Below are positions 1 through 9,675 of a DNA stretch of 64,000 bases, piece by piece; position 1 is the first letter of the stretch, and each line of letters starts with the position of its first letter. The DNA comes from Lactobacillus sp. Sy-1 (GTDB taxonomy: Bacteria; Bacillota; Bacilli; Lactobacillales; Lactobacillaceae), in assembly GCF_019303535.1 (NCBI RefSeq), contig NZ_JACCIU010000001.1, positions 930,001 through 994,000 on the forward strand. Direction: 5' to 3'. Under the pieces are notes generated by a model. That model had not been told where the DNA came from, did not search any database, and saw only the letters and a program-made list of their open reading frames with translations. A program made the position numbers and the translations under genes.

Positions 1-248
1 TGCAAATTGGTGATCAGTGGTATGGCGGAATGGCTTCGATTGGAAGAAATGTTACTTTTGGTGATGCCCACCCAATTACCGTTGAAATTAACTTATTTAA
101 TTTTAACCAAAATATTTACGGTGAAGATGTCCAAATTGAATGGTTGCATTGGACCCGGGGAGAAGTGAAATTTAACGGCGTAGATGCCTTAATTAAGCAA
201 CTTCAGGCCGATCAAAAAGAGGCTGAAAAATTTTTAAGTGATTTGTGA
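1..248 (+). CDS. ribF: Riboflavin kinase / FAD synthetase, C-terminal end (partial)
   Basis: The open frame enters from the left edge (frame of position 3, reading QIGDQWYGGMASIGRNVTFG) and stops with TGA at 246-248. The segment ASIGRNVTFGDAHPITVE followed by a short acidic C-terminus matches the end of the riboflavin kinase domain of bifunctional RibF, which phosphorylates riboflavin to FMN; the N-terminal adenylylation domain makes FAD. The ATG at position 30 is internal, not the start. The gene order ribF then hrcA is usual for lactobacilli. Only about 80 residues are present, so the FAD synthetase half cannot be checked here. Confidence 0.88.
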   Translation, partial: QIGDQWYGGMASIGRNVTFGDAHPITVEINLFNFNQNIYGEDVQIEWLHWTRGEVKFNGVDALIKQLQADQKEAEKFLSDL

Positions 249-257
249 GTGTCTTTC

Positions 258-286
258 TTGACTTATAATTCTCACTTTGGTACATT
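258..286 (+). promoter_or_regulatory. Promoter of hrcA-grpE-dnaK operon
   Basis: TTGACT at 258-263 and TACATT at 281-286 are separated by 17 bp. The CIRCE operator starts 11 bp after the -10, so it covers the start of the transcript. This is a sigma-A type promoter placed as expected for HrcA autoregulation. Confidence 0.65.
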
Positions 287-297
287 ATATATGTAGC

Positions 298-324
298 TTA
301 GCACTTGATACATACGAGTGCTAA
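298..324 (+). promoter_or_regulatory. CIRCE operator (HrcA binding site)
   Basis: Inverted repeat TTAGCACTT (298-306), 9-bp spacer, GAGTGCTAA (316-324). It matches the CIRCE consensus TTAGCACTC-N9-GAGTGCTAA with one mismatch in the left arm. HrcA, encoded immediately downstream, represses class I heat-shock operons through this site. Confidence 0.95.
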
Positions 325-340
325 AAAGGAGTGATTATTA

Positions 341-1378
341 ATGCTTACAGAACGACAAGAACGAATTTTATCTGGAATCGTTCAGGACTATACCCAGTTT
401 GGAGTCCCAGTTGGCTCTAAGGCATTAGCTAATCAGCTTCCGTTCCATGTTAGTTCAGCTACGATTAGAAATGAAATGGTAGTATTGGAAAAAGCGGGGT
501 TGATTGAAAAGACCCACCTTTCATCCGGACGAATTCCATCGATTAATGGCTATCGGTACTATGTCGACCATTTAACACTTTCAAGGGTTAATACGTCGAG
601 TGACTTAGCGGTTATTCATAAGGCATTGGATACTAATTACCAAGAAATCGATGAGTTAGTTCAGCAATCTGCTAATATTCTTTCTGATTTGACTAACTAC
701 ACTGCTTTGACGCTACAGCCTGAACAGGCAACTAGCAGGCACTTACAGGGATTTAGGTTGGTTGCGCTCGGTGATCAGCGAGTAATGGCGATCCTAGTAA
801 CTGATAACGGTGATGCTGAAACGCAAATGTTTCGAATCCCCGCTGGGGTTACTGGAGAACAACTAGAAGCGGTGGTTAATTTAATTAACGATCGTTTAGT
901 TGGACAGCCATTATCGGTGGTGCTAGCACAACTTAAATCGGTGATTCCAAGCGAAGTCAATCAGTACTTGCATTCACCGGATGTTTTTATCAGTATCTTG
1001 GATGAGGTTTTGATGAAAGCAGCCAGAGACCGGCTGTACGTTGGCGGAGAAATGAACCTGTTAAGTTTCACGGAACAAAGTGACGTTAGCTATTTAAAGC
1101 CACTGTATTCCATGCTAAATCAATCTGGTGAAATTGCAAAATTTATCGATAGCCCTGGTGACGGGGTGTCGGTCAAGATTGGTTCTGAAATGAGTAATGA
1201 ACTATTGAAAAACTATAGTGTTATTACCGGGACTTACGATGTTGGCCAGTATGGCAAGGGTGTTATCGCTGTATTGGGCCCAACTCGGATGCCGTATTCT
1301 AAGGTGATTACCTTAGTAAGTGCATTTAGAGAAGAGCTTGCCAATCGTTTGTTAGGTTACTATAAAGAAAATAAATAA
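341..1378 (+). CDS. hrcA: Heat-inducible transcription repressor HrcA
   Basis: A 345-residue protein of normal HrcA length. It has an N-terminal winged helix (residues about 1-75; the recognition region reads VSSATIRNEM) and a GAF-like dimerisation region. HrcA binds CIRCE and represses the chaperone operon; GroEL normally keeps it active. The ATG is preceded by AAGGAG with good spacing, and the gene's own CIRCE box lies just upstream, so it is autoregulated. It is first in hrcA-grpE-dnaK, with only 19 bp before grpE. Confidence 0.97.
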   Translation: MLTERQERILSGIVQDYTQFGVPVGSKALANQLPFHVSSATIRNEMVVLEKAGLIEKTHLSSGRIPSINGYRYYVDHLTLSRVNTSSDLAVIHKALDTNYQEIDELVQQSANILSDLTNYTALTLQPEQATSRHLQGFRLVALGDQRVMAILVTDNGDAETQMFRIPAGVTGEQLEAVVNLINDRLVGQPLSVVLAQLKSVIPSEVNQYLHSPDVFISILDEVLMKAARDRLYVGGEMNLLSFTEQSDVSYLKPLYSMLNQSGEIAKFIDSPGDGVSVKIGSEMSNELLKNYSVITGTYDVGQYGKGVIAVLGPTRMPYSKVITLVSAFREELANRLLGYYKENK

Positions 1379-1397
1379 ATCTAAAGGAGGGTTTTGT

Positions 1398-1961
1398 TTG
1401 GCATCTAATAAGAAGCATGATGAAGAAAAGCAAAATTCTGCGGAAGCAACTGAAACAGAAAAGGTAACGGCTGCTGAAGAACAAGCCGCTACTGAAGAAA
1501 AGCACGATGATAAGGAAATTATCGACTTAAAACGCCAATTGGATGATATGGAAAATAAGTATCTCCGGGCTGCAGCAGAACTACAAAACGTACAAAACAG
1601 GGCTAAAAAGGAACAAGCAACCATCCTCAAGTATGATGGACAGAAGTTAGCTACTAATATCCTGCCAATTGTTGATAACTTGAACCGGGCTTTAGAAGTT
1701 AAGGTCGACGACAAGGGCGGTCAACAACTAAAGCAAGGGGTTGAAATGGTGGCAAAACACCTTGAAAAGGCTCTTAGCGATAGTAAGGTGGAACGCTTGG
1801 ACGTCGAAGGAAGGGAATTCGATCCGAACTTCTGTCAAGCCGTTCAAACGGTGCCGGCTGATGATGATCATCCAACTGACCACGTTGTCAAGGTATTACA
1901 AAACGGCTACAAATTAGCTGATCGAGTAATTAGACCTGCGATGGTTGTTGTTGCAAAATAA
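1398..1961 (+). CDS. grpE: Nucleotide exchange factor GrpE
   Basis: 187 residues. A charged, Glu/Lys-rich low-complexity N-terminus (about residues 1-35) leads into a long coiled coil (DLKRQLDDMENKYLRAAAEL) and the compact beta domain ending GYKLADRVIRPAMVVVAK, the GrpE signature. It releases ADP from DnaK. Translation starts at a TTG (1398) behind a strong AAAGGAGG; no in-frame ATG fits before the coiled coil. It lies between hrcA and dnaK and is cotranscribed from the CIRCE promoter. Confidence 0.96.
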   Translation: MASNKKHDEEKQNSAEATETEKVTAAEEQAATEEKHDDKEIIDLKRQLDDMENKYLRAAAELQNVQNRAKKEQATILKYDGQKLATNILPIVDNLNRALEVKVDDKGGQQLKQGVEMVAKHLEKALSDSKVERLDVEGREFDPNFCQAVQTVPADDDHPTDHVVKVLQNGYKLADRVIRPAMVVVAK

Positions 1962-2004
1962 AATTAAATTAAATGAATCAAAAATAAAAAGTGAGGTAAA
2001 TTAA

Positions 2005-3873
<1,869 letters not shown>

Positions 3874-3894
3874 TTGTCATTAATTCGTTGTCAT

Positions 3895-3932
3895 AAAAAG
3901 TCAAAGTCGCTGATTAGGCTTTGGCTTTTTAT
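3895..3932 (+). terminator. Intrinsic terminator after dnaK
   Basis: Hairpin AAAAAGTCAAAGTC / GGCTTTGGCTTTTT with one G-U pair, then a T-rich run. It lies between dnaK and dnaJ and would reduce readthrough into dnaJ. Confidence 0.8.
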
Positions 3933-3960
3933 TGTCTAAGGGGTTTTAATCCTTTAAAAT
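3932..3960 (+). promoter_or_regulatory. Candidate separate promoter for dnaJ
   Basis: TTGTCT at 3932-3937 and TAAAAT at 3955-3960 are spaced by exactly 17 bp, directly after the dnaK terminator. No CIRCE copy is visible here, so this promoter would not be under direct HrcA control. Confidence 0.45.
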
Positions 3961-3988
3961 GAAATTAATTTGAAATAGGAGGCAAACA

Positions 3989-5173
3989 ATGGCTGGAGAA
4001 GATTATTACAAGGTGTTGGGCCTTGATCATAATGCCAGTGAAAATGACATTAAACGTGCTTACCGGAAACTTGCGGCTAAGTACCATCCAGATATTAATA
4101 AGGCACCGGATGCTGAGGCCAAATTCAAGCAAATTACCGAAGCGTACGAAGTTTTAAGTGATAAAGATAAAAAGGCTAATTACGATCAATATGGTTCTGC
4201 TGATGGTCCACAGGGATTCGGTGGTGGCGGTGCTGGTGGCGCCGGCGGATTTGGTGGCTTTAGTGGCGGCCAAGGCTTTGGCGGCGGTGGCTTTGAAGAC
4301 ATCTTTAGTCAATTCTTTGGTGGCGGCGGTGGCCAAGCCCATGATCCAAATGCGCCTACTCAAGGTCGTGACCTGCAATACCAAATGGGATTGAGCTTTG
4401 ATGAAGCCGTATTTGGGAAACAAACGACGATTAAGTACAATCGGGAAGCAACTTGTCAAACCTGTGGCGGAAATGGTGCTAAACCAGGAACTAAACCACA
4501 AACTTGTCAACACTGTCACGGAAATGGTTATGTTACTGTTGAACAAAACACGCCCCTTGGTCGGATGAGAAGCCAACAAGAATGTCCAGTTTGTCATGGA
4601 ACTGGGAAGGAAATCAAAGAAAAATGCCCAACTTGTCATGGCGCTGGTCAAACTGAACAAGCCCATGAAATTGCGGTTACGGTTCCGGCTGGAGTTGATG
4701 ATGGTCAACAAATGCGTCTAGCTCAACAGGGGGATGCCGGTAGTAATGGGGGTCCTTACGGGGATTTATACATTCTATTCTCTGTTAAACCAAGTAAGTA
4801 CTTTAAACGCGATGGAAACCGGATTATTTACAACCAACCAATTTCATTTGCCCAAGCTGCACTCGGGTGTGAAATTAAAGTGCGGGCGTTAAATGACGAT
4901 AGTAAGACCGAAGATGGTCAAGTTAGTCTGAAAATTCCCGCTGGAACCCAAACTGGTACTAACTTCCGCTTAAAGGGGAAGGGAATTCCAAACGTAAATG
5001 GTTCTGGCCGTGGCGATGAGGTGGTTAACGTTAACATTATCACCCCTCGGGGATTAAATAAGCGGCAACGTGAAGCGTTAAAGGAATTTGCTGATGCTAG
5101 TGGTGAAGATATTAACATCACTAAGAACCAATCATTCTTTGATAAAATGCGTGATAAATTTGATAAGAAATAA
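3989..5173 (+). CDS. dnaJ: Chaperone DnaJ (Hsp40)
   Basis: 394 residues with full type I architecture. There is a J domain (residues 5-70, HPD within KYHPDINK), a Gly/Phe-rich linker (about 75-125), and four CxxCxGxG zinc repeats ([32 protein letters not shown]). C-terminal beta substrate-binding domains follow. It delivers clients to DnaK and stimulates its ATPase. ATG 3989 follows AGGAGG. It sits behind a terminator and a candidate promoter of its own, and is closed by another terminator. Confidence 0.98.
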   Translation: MAGEDYYKVLGLDHNASENDIKRAYRKLAAKYHPDINKAPDAEAKFKQITEAYEVLSDKDKKANYDQYGSADGPQGFGGGGAGGAGGFGGFSGGQGFGGGGFEDIFSQFFGGGGGQAHDPNAPTQGRDLQYQMGLSFDEAVFGKQTTIKYNREATCQTCGGNGAKPGTKPQTCQHCHGNGYVTVEQNTPLGRMRSQQECPVCHGTGKEIKEKCPTCHGAGQTEQAHEIAVTVPAGVDDGQQMRLAQQGDAGSNGGPYGDLYILFSVKPSKYFKRDGNRIIYNQPISFAQAALGCEIKVRALNDDSKTEDGQVSLKIPAGTQTGTNFRLKGKGIPNVNGSGRGDEVVNVNIITPRGLNKRQREALKEFADASGEDINITKNQSFFDKMRDKFDKK

Positions 5174-5176
5174 TTA

Positions 5177-5207
5177 ATAAAAGCCAGCCTATCGCTGGCT
5201 TTTATTG
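5177..5207 (+). terminator. Intrinsic terminator after dnaJ
   Basis: Hairpin AAAAGCCAG / CTGGCTTTT around a 7-nt loop, followed by ATT. It closes the dnaJ unit. Confidence 0.85.
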
Positions 5208-5215
5208 GTTCTAAT

Positions 5216-5244
5216 TTGTTATCCTGCGTTGTGATTGTTATAAT
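5216..5244 (+). promoter_or_regulatory. Promoter of lepA
   Basis: TTGTTA (5216-5221), 17 bp, TATAAT (5239-5244). Its position rules out translation starts upstream of about 5250 and supports ATG 5291 for lepA. Confidence 0.65.
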
Positions 5245-5290
5245 TAAAGGAAATGATTATCGAAACGAAAAGGAAAAGGCAGGACTAAAA

Positions 5291-7135
5291 ATGGATCTTA
5301 ATGAAATGAAGGAACACCAAAAATATATTCGGAACTTTTCCATTGTCGCACATATTGATCACGGAAAATCAACGCTTGCTGATCGAATCTTGGAATTAAC
5401 CGATACGGTTGCCAAGCGGGATATGCGGAATCAACTATTGGACAATATGGAATTGGAACGTGAACGTGGAATTACAATCAAGTTGAATGCGGTTAAGTTG
5501 ACTTACCACGCTAAGGATGGTCATGACTATGAATTTCATCTAATTGACACCCCCGGACACGTCGATTTTTCGTATGAAGTTTCACGGAGTTTAGCGGCGT
5601 GTGAAGGGGCATTGCTAGTCGTGGATGCTACCCAGGGAGTGGAAGCTCAAACGCTAGCGAACGTTTATTTAGCACTAGATGACGACTTAGAAATTATTCC
5701 CGTGATCAATAAGGTGGATTTGCCTTCAGCACAGGTAGATGATGTGAAGGCCGAAATCTCAAATATGATTGGTTTAGATACCGATGATGCGGCCCTGACC
5801 AGTGCTAAAACGGGGCTGGGGGTTCCCGATTTACTAGAAAAAATTGTCCACGAAATCCCCGCCCCCAGTGGTGACATCGATGCGCCATTAAAGGCGTTGG
5901 TTTTTGATTCAGTATACGATGACTATCGTGGAGTGGTATTGAGCGTTAGGTTGGAAGAAGGGGTCGTAAAACCAGGCGACCAAATTCTATTGATGAATAG
6001 TGGGACCAAGTACGATGTTACCGAAGTGGGGGTCAATTCTCCCCATCCGGTTAAGCGTGACTATTTAATGGCGGGGGATGTTGGATACATTACCGCTAGT
6101 ATCAAGGATATTACGCAGACCCGGGTCGGGGATACCGTTACCCTGGCTAGTCGGCCGGCAGAAAAGGCCCTTCCTGGTTATCGTGAAATGAACCCCATGG
6201 TGTATGCCGGGCTATACCCTACTGATAACGCTAAATTTGGGGACCTCCGTGAAGCCCTAGAAAAGTTGAAGTTAAACGATGCTTCCTTGGAATTTGAACC
6301 TGAAAATTCCCAAGCGTTAGGGTTTGGGTTCCGGTGTGGATTCTTAGGACTATTGCATATGGACGTGGTTCAAGAACGACTAGAACGGGAGTTTAACCTG
6401 GATCTAATTACAACGGCGCCCTCCGTTACCTACCATGCCTTTACTAACGATGGAAATGAAGTGGATGTTCATAACCCATTCGAAATGCCAGATGCTTCCG
6501 CCATTAAAAAAATTGAGGAACCATTTGTGAAGGCAACCATTATGGTGCCCAACGACTACGTTGGAGCGGTAATGGAGCTTTGTCAAAAACGCCGGGGACA
6601 ATTCGAAACCATGGATTACCTAGATGATACCCGGGTCAATGTGATTTATCATATGCCACTATCTGAAATCATCTTTGATTTCTTTGACAAACTGAAGTCT
6701 GGGACCCATGGCTATGCCTCTTTGGACTACGAAGTAGATGATTATCAACCAAGTGATTTGGTGAAGATTGACATTCTCTTGAACGGAGACCGGGTTGATG
6801 CACTTAGCTTTATCTCCCACCGTTCATTTGCTGCCAGTCGGGCTCGTGATATTGTTGGCAAGTTAAAGACGATTATCCCCCGGCAAAACTTTGAAATTCC
6901 GATTCAAGCTGCCATTGGGGCTAAGGTAATTGCTAGAACCAACGTAAAGGCATATCGGAAGGACGTTACTGCTAAGCTTTATGGTGGTGATCGGACTAGA
7001 CGGATGAAGTTACTTGAAAAGCAAAAGGCCGGTAAGAAACGGATGAAGGCGGTTGGAAAGGTGGATATTCCACAAGAAGCCTTCATGGCGGTTCTAAAGA
7101 CCGATGAAGATGAAACCGATGGTGGAACCAAGTAG
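5291..7135 (+). CDS. lepA: Elongation factor 4 (LepA), ribosome back-translocase GTPase
   Basis: 614 residues from ATG 5291; the frame is open upstream from 5216, but that segment overlaps the promoter. G1 reads AHIDHGKST (about residue 20), G3 DTPGHVDF and G4 NKVDLP. EF-G-like domains follow, and the LepA-specific C-terminal domain ends in a Lys/Arg-rich stretch ([19 protein letters not shown]). LepA binds ribosomes and remodels stalled or mistranslocated complexes. The length matches the family. It is downstream of dnaJ, as in other lactobacilli, but has its own promoter. Confidence 0.96.
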   Translation: MDLNEMKEHQKYIRNFSIVAHIDHGKSTLADRILELTDTVAKRDMRNQLLDNMELERERGITIKLNAVKLTYHAKDGHDYEFHLIDTPGHVDFSYEVSRSLAACEGALLVVDATQGVEAQTLANVYLALDDDLEIIPVINKVDLPSAQVDDVKAEISNMIGLDTDDAALTSAKTGLGVPDLLEKIVHEIPAPSGDIDAPLKALVFDSVYDDYRGVVLSVRLEEGVVKPGDQILLMNSGTKYDVTEVGVNSPHPVKRDYLMAGDVGYITASIKDITQTRVGDTVTLASRPAEKALPGYREMNPMVYAGLYPTDNAKFGDLREALEKLKLNDASLEFEPENSQALGFGFRCGFLGLLHMDVVQERLEREFNLDLITTAPSVTYHAFTNDGNEVDVHNPFEMPDASAIKKIEEPFVKATIMVPNDYVGAVMELCQKRRGQFETMDYLDDTRVNVIYHMPLSEIIFDFFDKLKSGTHGYASLDYEVDDYQPSDLVKIDILLNGDRVDALSFISHRSFAASRARDIVGKLKTIIPRQNFEIPIQAAIGAKVIARTNVKAYRKDVTAKLYGGDRTRRMKLLEKQKAGKKRMKAVGKVDIPQEAFMAVLKTDEDETDGGTK

Positions 7136-7137
7136 GA

Positions 7138-7180
7138 TTGACATTTGGTTTCAATTTCAGTAACATGTTAATAATATAAT
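7138..7180 (+). promoter_or_regulatory. Promoter region of the uracil permease leader
   Basis: TTGACA at 7138-7143 overlaps the end of lepA and pairs with TAACAT at 7161-7166 (17 bp). A perfect TATAAT at 7175-7180 lacks a good -35. Either could drive the PyrR leader; I cannot choose between them from sequence. Confidence 0.45.
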
Positions 7181-7184
7181 ATCT

Positions 7185-7285
7185 TTAATTAGTCCAGAGA
7201 GGCTAGAAGATGGTTCGAATTAATAATCCGATTTTGGCTGCATTGAAAGCCCCCATTAACTAGTCGCTTAGTGGGGGCTTTTTTT
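7185..7285 (+). promoter_or_regulatory. PyrR-binding attenuator leader of the uracil permease gene
   Basis: AGTCCAGAGAGGCT at 7191-7204 matches the PyrR RNA-binding loop consensus (ARUCNNGNGAGGYU). It precedes a strong intrinsic terminator with arms AAAGCCCCCA (7246-7255) and TGGGGGCTTT (7272-7281) and a run of T. UMP/UTP-bound PyrR stabilises the anti-antiterminator and causes early termination, so the transporter is made when pyrimidines are scarce. This is established for pyr genes in Bacillus and lactobacilli; here it is inferred from the motif. Confidence 0.88.
7210..7263 (+). CDS. Possible 17-residue leader peptide in the PyrR leader
   Basis: ATG 7210 to TAG 7261-7263 encodes MVRINNPILAALKAPIN. 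AGAGAGG (7196-7202), seven bases upstream, would be its ribosome-binding site and is the same sequence PyrR recognises. The ORF ends inside the 5' arm and loop of the terminator, so translation could disturb the hairpin. There is no homology support; this may be chance. Confidence 0.3.
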   Translation: MVRINNPILAALKAPIN

Positions 7286-7301
7286 GAAAGGAATTTTTCA
7301 A

Positions 7302-8570
7302 ATGAATAATAATTACCATGACAATGACGCCATTTTAGATGTTAACGATAAACCCAAGTTACTCCCTTGGATTGGGTTATCTCTACAACATATGTTCTCA
7401 ATGTTTGGCAGTACGGTAATCGTACCACTACTGGTGGGCTTAAGCCCCAGCATTGCCCTGTTTTCATCCGGGGTGGGAACGTTGCTTCATATTTTGATTA
7501 CCAAACGGCAAATCCCAGCCTACATGGGGTCTAGCTTTGCGTTCATTGTGCCGATGGCAGCGTTAATGAAGACCACTGGTTACCCTGGAATTGCCCAAGG
7601 GGTCGTAACCGTAGGAATTGTGTATCTAATTGTGGCAGCAATCATTGCGATGATTGGCAAGGACTGGGTTGACCACTTACTACCACCAATTGTCGTGGGG
7701 CCGATTATCATTGTAATTGGGTTATCGCTTGCGGGAAGCGCTGCTAAGGACGCGATGATGAATAACAACCACTATGATATTAAGTTCTTTATGATTGCCC
7801 TTTTGACCCTCTTTTTAGCCGTATTCTTTAATATATATTTGAAGGGATTCTTGGGCTTGATTCCGATCCTCCTCGCAATTGTGTGTGGGTATGGAGTATC
7901 AATTCTAGCCGGATTGGTTGATGTGAGCGTAATTGCAAAGGCGCCCTGGTTTGAAATGCCACCGTTTGAAATCCCGTTCGTGAACTATTCGTTCCATTTG
8001 AACGTGGGGGCCATCATTGCGATTGCCCCAATTGCGTTCGTAACGATGACGGAACACATTGGACATATTATGGTTTTAGATGAACTGACGCACCGGGACT
8101 ACTTTAAAAATCCCGGCCTCAACCGGACACTCGCTGGTGATGGAGCGGCCTCAATTGCCGCTGGATTGCTAGGGGGACCAGCAGTTACCAGTTATGGTGA
8201 GAACATCGGGGTAATGGCAATTACTAAGGTGCACAGCGTCTACGTTTTAATTGGGGCGGCCATCTTTGCAATCCTCTTTGCGTTCGTTAACAAGTTAAAT
8301 GTTTTGATTATGCAGATGCCTGCACCCGTCATCGGGGGCATTAGTTTCTTATTATTTGGCACAATTGCAGCTAGTGGAATTAAGTTAATGGTTGAAAAAA
8401 AGGTGGACTTAAATAGCAAGCGCAACCTAATGATTTCATCCATTATCTTGGTAATTGGGGTGGGAAACGCCTACCTCCAAATTGGAAATCAATTTCAATT
8501 TACTGGCTTAGCATTAGCCACCGTAATCGGAATTTTTCTAAACCTATTCCTACCAAAAGAAAATAAATAA
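7302..8570 (+). CDS. pyrP: Uracil permease (NCS2 family)
   Basis: 422 residues from ATG 7302, which has AAAGGA nine bases upstream; an in-frame TTG at 7284 lies inside the terminator tail and is unlikely. The protein is hydrophobic throughout with about 12-14 membrane segments. It carries the nucleobase-ascorbate family features LPWIGLSLQHMFSMFGSTV near the N-terminus and SYGENIGVMAITKVHS around residue 290. It imports uracil by proton symport. The PyrR attenuator just upstream supports a pyrimidine rather than a purine substrate. It is monocistronic, closed by a terminator. Confidence 0.92.
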   Translation: MNNNYHDNDAILDVNDKPKLLPWIGLSLQHMFSMFGSTVIVPLLVGLSPSIALFSSGVGTLLHILITKRQIPAYMGSSFAFIVPMAALMKTTGYPGIAQGVVTVGIVYLIVAAIIAMIGKDWVDHLLPPIVVGPIIIVIGLSLAGSAAKDAMMNNNHYDIKFFMIALLTLFLAVFFNIYLKGFLGLIPILLAIVCGYGVSILAGLVDVSVIAKAPWFEMPPFEIPFVNYSFHLNVGAIIAIAPIAFVTMTEHIGHIMVLDELTHRDYFKNPGLNRTLAGDGAASIAAGLLGGPAVTSYGENIGVMAITKVHSVYVLIGAAIFAILFAFVNKLNVLIMQMPAPVIGGISFLLFGTIAASGIKLMVEKKVDLNSKRNLMISSIILVIGVGNAYLQIGNQFQFTGLALATVIGIFLNLFLPKENK

Positions 8571-8579
8571 TCATCAATG

Positions 8580-8602
8580 GGCCCGGATAAATGGGCCTTT
8601 TT
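8580..8602 (+). terminator. Intrinsic terminator after pyrP
   Basis: Short GC-rich hairpin GGCCC / GGGCC with an 8-nt loop, followed by TTTTT. Confidence 0.75.
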
Positions 8603-8614
8603 AATTGACCAGAA

Positions 8615-8643
8615 TTGCGGTTATTTTTATATTCCTTTATAAT
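8615..8643 (+). promoter_or_regulatory. Promoter of the 8686-11964 cell-wall gene pair
   Basis: TTGCGG (8615-8620), 17 bp, TATAAT (8638-8643), about 40 bp ahead of the first gene and after the pyrP terminator. Confidence 0.6.
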
Positions 8644-8685
8644 TAAGGCTAATCAACCAAATTTCATAGCGCCTAGGAGGATTAT

Positions 8686-9660
8686 ATGAAGTTTATAATT
8701 AATATTTTACCGAACCAATTATTAGATGAACCCAATTTAAGTAGTTTTGTGAATAACATAACTAGCCAATACCATTCCAGTGAACTTCAAATTATAATTA
8801 AGCAAACTAGTCAGTTGCAGACGGGCTTATTTGAATATATTGACCGCCATGAGCTGCCAATCACGGTAATTGATTCACTCACGGATGTCACACTAGCTGA
8901 TTCCGGAGATACTTACTGGTTAAATCTACACGTTGACGATGCTCTACTTCCCAATGCGATAATGCAATGGGAAAACACGTTAACCAATCATGCCACGGAC
9001 TTATTAATGCTAAATTATGTTAATAATGACCAACGAATTTCAGATCAACTCGACCCCATTTTTGAAAATTTAGGCGAGGTCAAGGAAACCACGATTCGTC
9101 ATATTTTTGAAGTGGATCCAAGGGAATCATTATTTGACCTACCTTTATCAAAAAAACTTGATTTGTTACTAGGACTCCAAAGTTACTACTTAAATGACCG
9201 GAATTATCGTTACCGGACGTTCTTTAATAACGTTGACCTAACTGGTCGAAACGTTTTATACCGGGTTAATTCTGAGCGCTTACACAGTGATAAGAACTAC
9301 CTAGCAAAGTTGCTCTACGATTTAATTGATAATGATGATTTTGTCCGATTGAACATGCCAACCATGGTCCTTAGCGCTAATTCGACTGCCGAACAGGTAA
9401 AGCAAGGTTTGTTGTTGATTCAAAACGGCGCCTTCATTTTCGATGAAAAAATTAAAAATTACTACTTAAGTGCATTAGCGAACCGTTTAGCAACTATATA
9501 TGAATCAGTTCATGCGGATGATCATAGTGAGCCAGATCGAAATCATTGGCTTAAGCTGTTGAACGATGCTGTTAGTGATTTACCAGCAGAAAATCAAGTC
9601 CAACTAAAGGCTAGGAAAGCTAAACGGGGCGTTTTAAACTCCGTTAAACAAATATTTTAG
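8686..9660 (+). CDS. Degenerate GT-A glycosyltransferase-like protein, cell-wall cluster
   Basis: 324 residues, no recognised name. It opens MKFIINILPNQ, and the segment GDTYWLNLHVDDALLPNAI (about residues 84-102) lines up with GDYVVFVDADDFLLKDAF of the next gene's GT2 domain. A later stretch ERLHSDKNYLAKLLYDLI matches ELYSDIEFMMGVLNF of that neighbour. This reads as a full-length paralogue of the GT2 half in which the DxD metal site has decayed (HVDD for DADD). There is no signal peptide or membrane segment; the C-terminus is basic. It is cotranscribed with the fusion gene 15 bp downstream. The role is unknown; a non-catalytic partner or an altered transferase is possible. The paralogy is my by-eye alignment. 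Confidence 0.7.
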   Translation: MKFIINILPNQLLDEPNLSSFVNNITSQYHSSELQIIIKQTSQLQTGLFEYIDRHELPITVIDSLTDVTLADSGDTYWLNLHVDDALLPNAIMQWENTLTNHATDLLMLNYVNNDQRISDQLDPIFENLGEVKETTIRHIFEVDPRESLFDLPLSKKLDLLLGLQSYYLNDRNYRYRTFFNNVDLTGRNVLYRVNSERLHSDKNYLAKLLYDLIDNDDFVRLNMPTMVLSANSTAEQVKQGLLLIQNGAFIFDEKIKNYYLSALANRLATIYESVHADDHSEPDRNHWLKLLNDAVSDLPAENQVQLKARKAKRGVLNSVKQIF

Positions 9661-9675
9661 GGGGGAAATGAAATT

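Noticed and set aside
4154-4711. 185-codon minus-strand frame opposite dnaJ
   Set aside because: It is antisense to the Gly-rich and zinc-finger coding region; dnaJ is certain and the opposite frame has no SD or recognisable domain.
5216-5290. 25-residue N-terminal extension of LepA from TTG 5216
   Set aside because: The TTG lies in the -35 box of the predicted lepA promoter, and family length fits ATG 5291.
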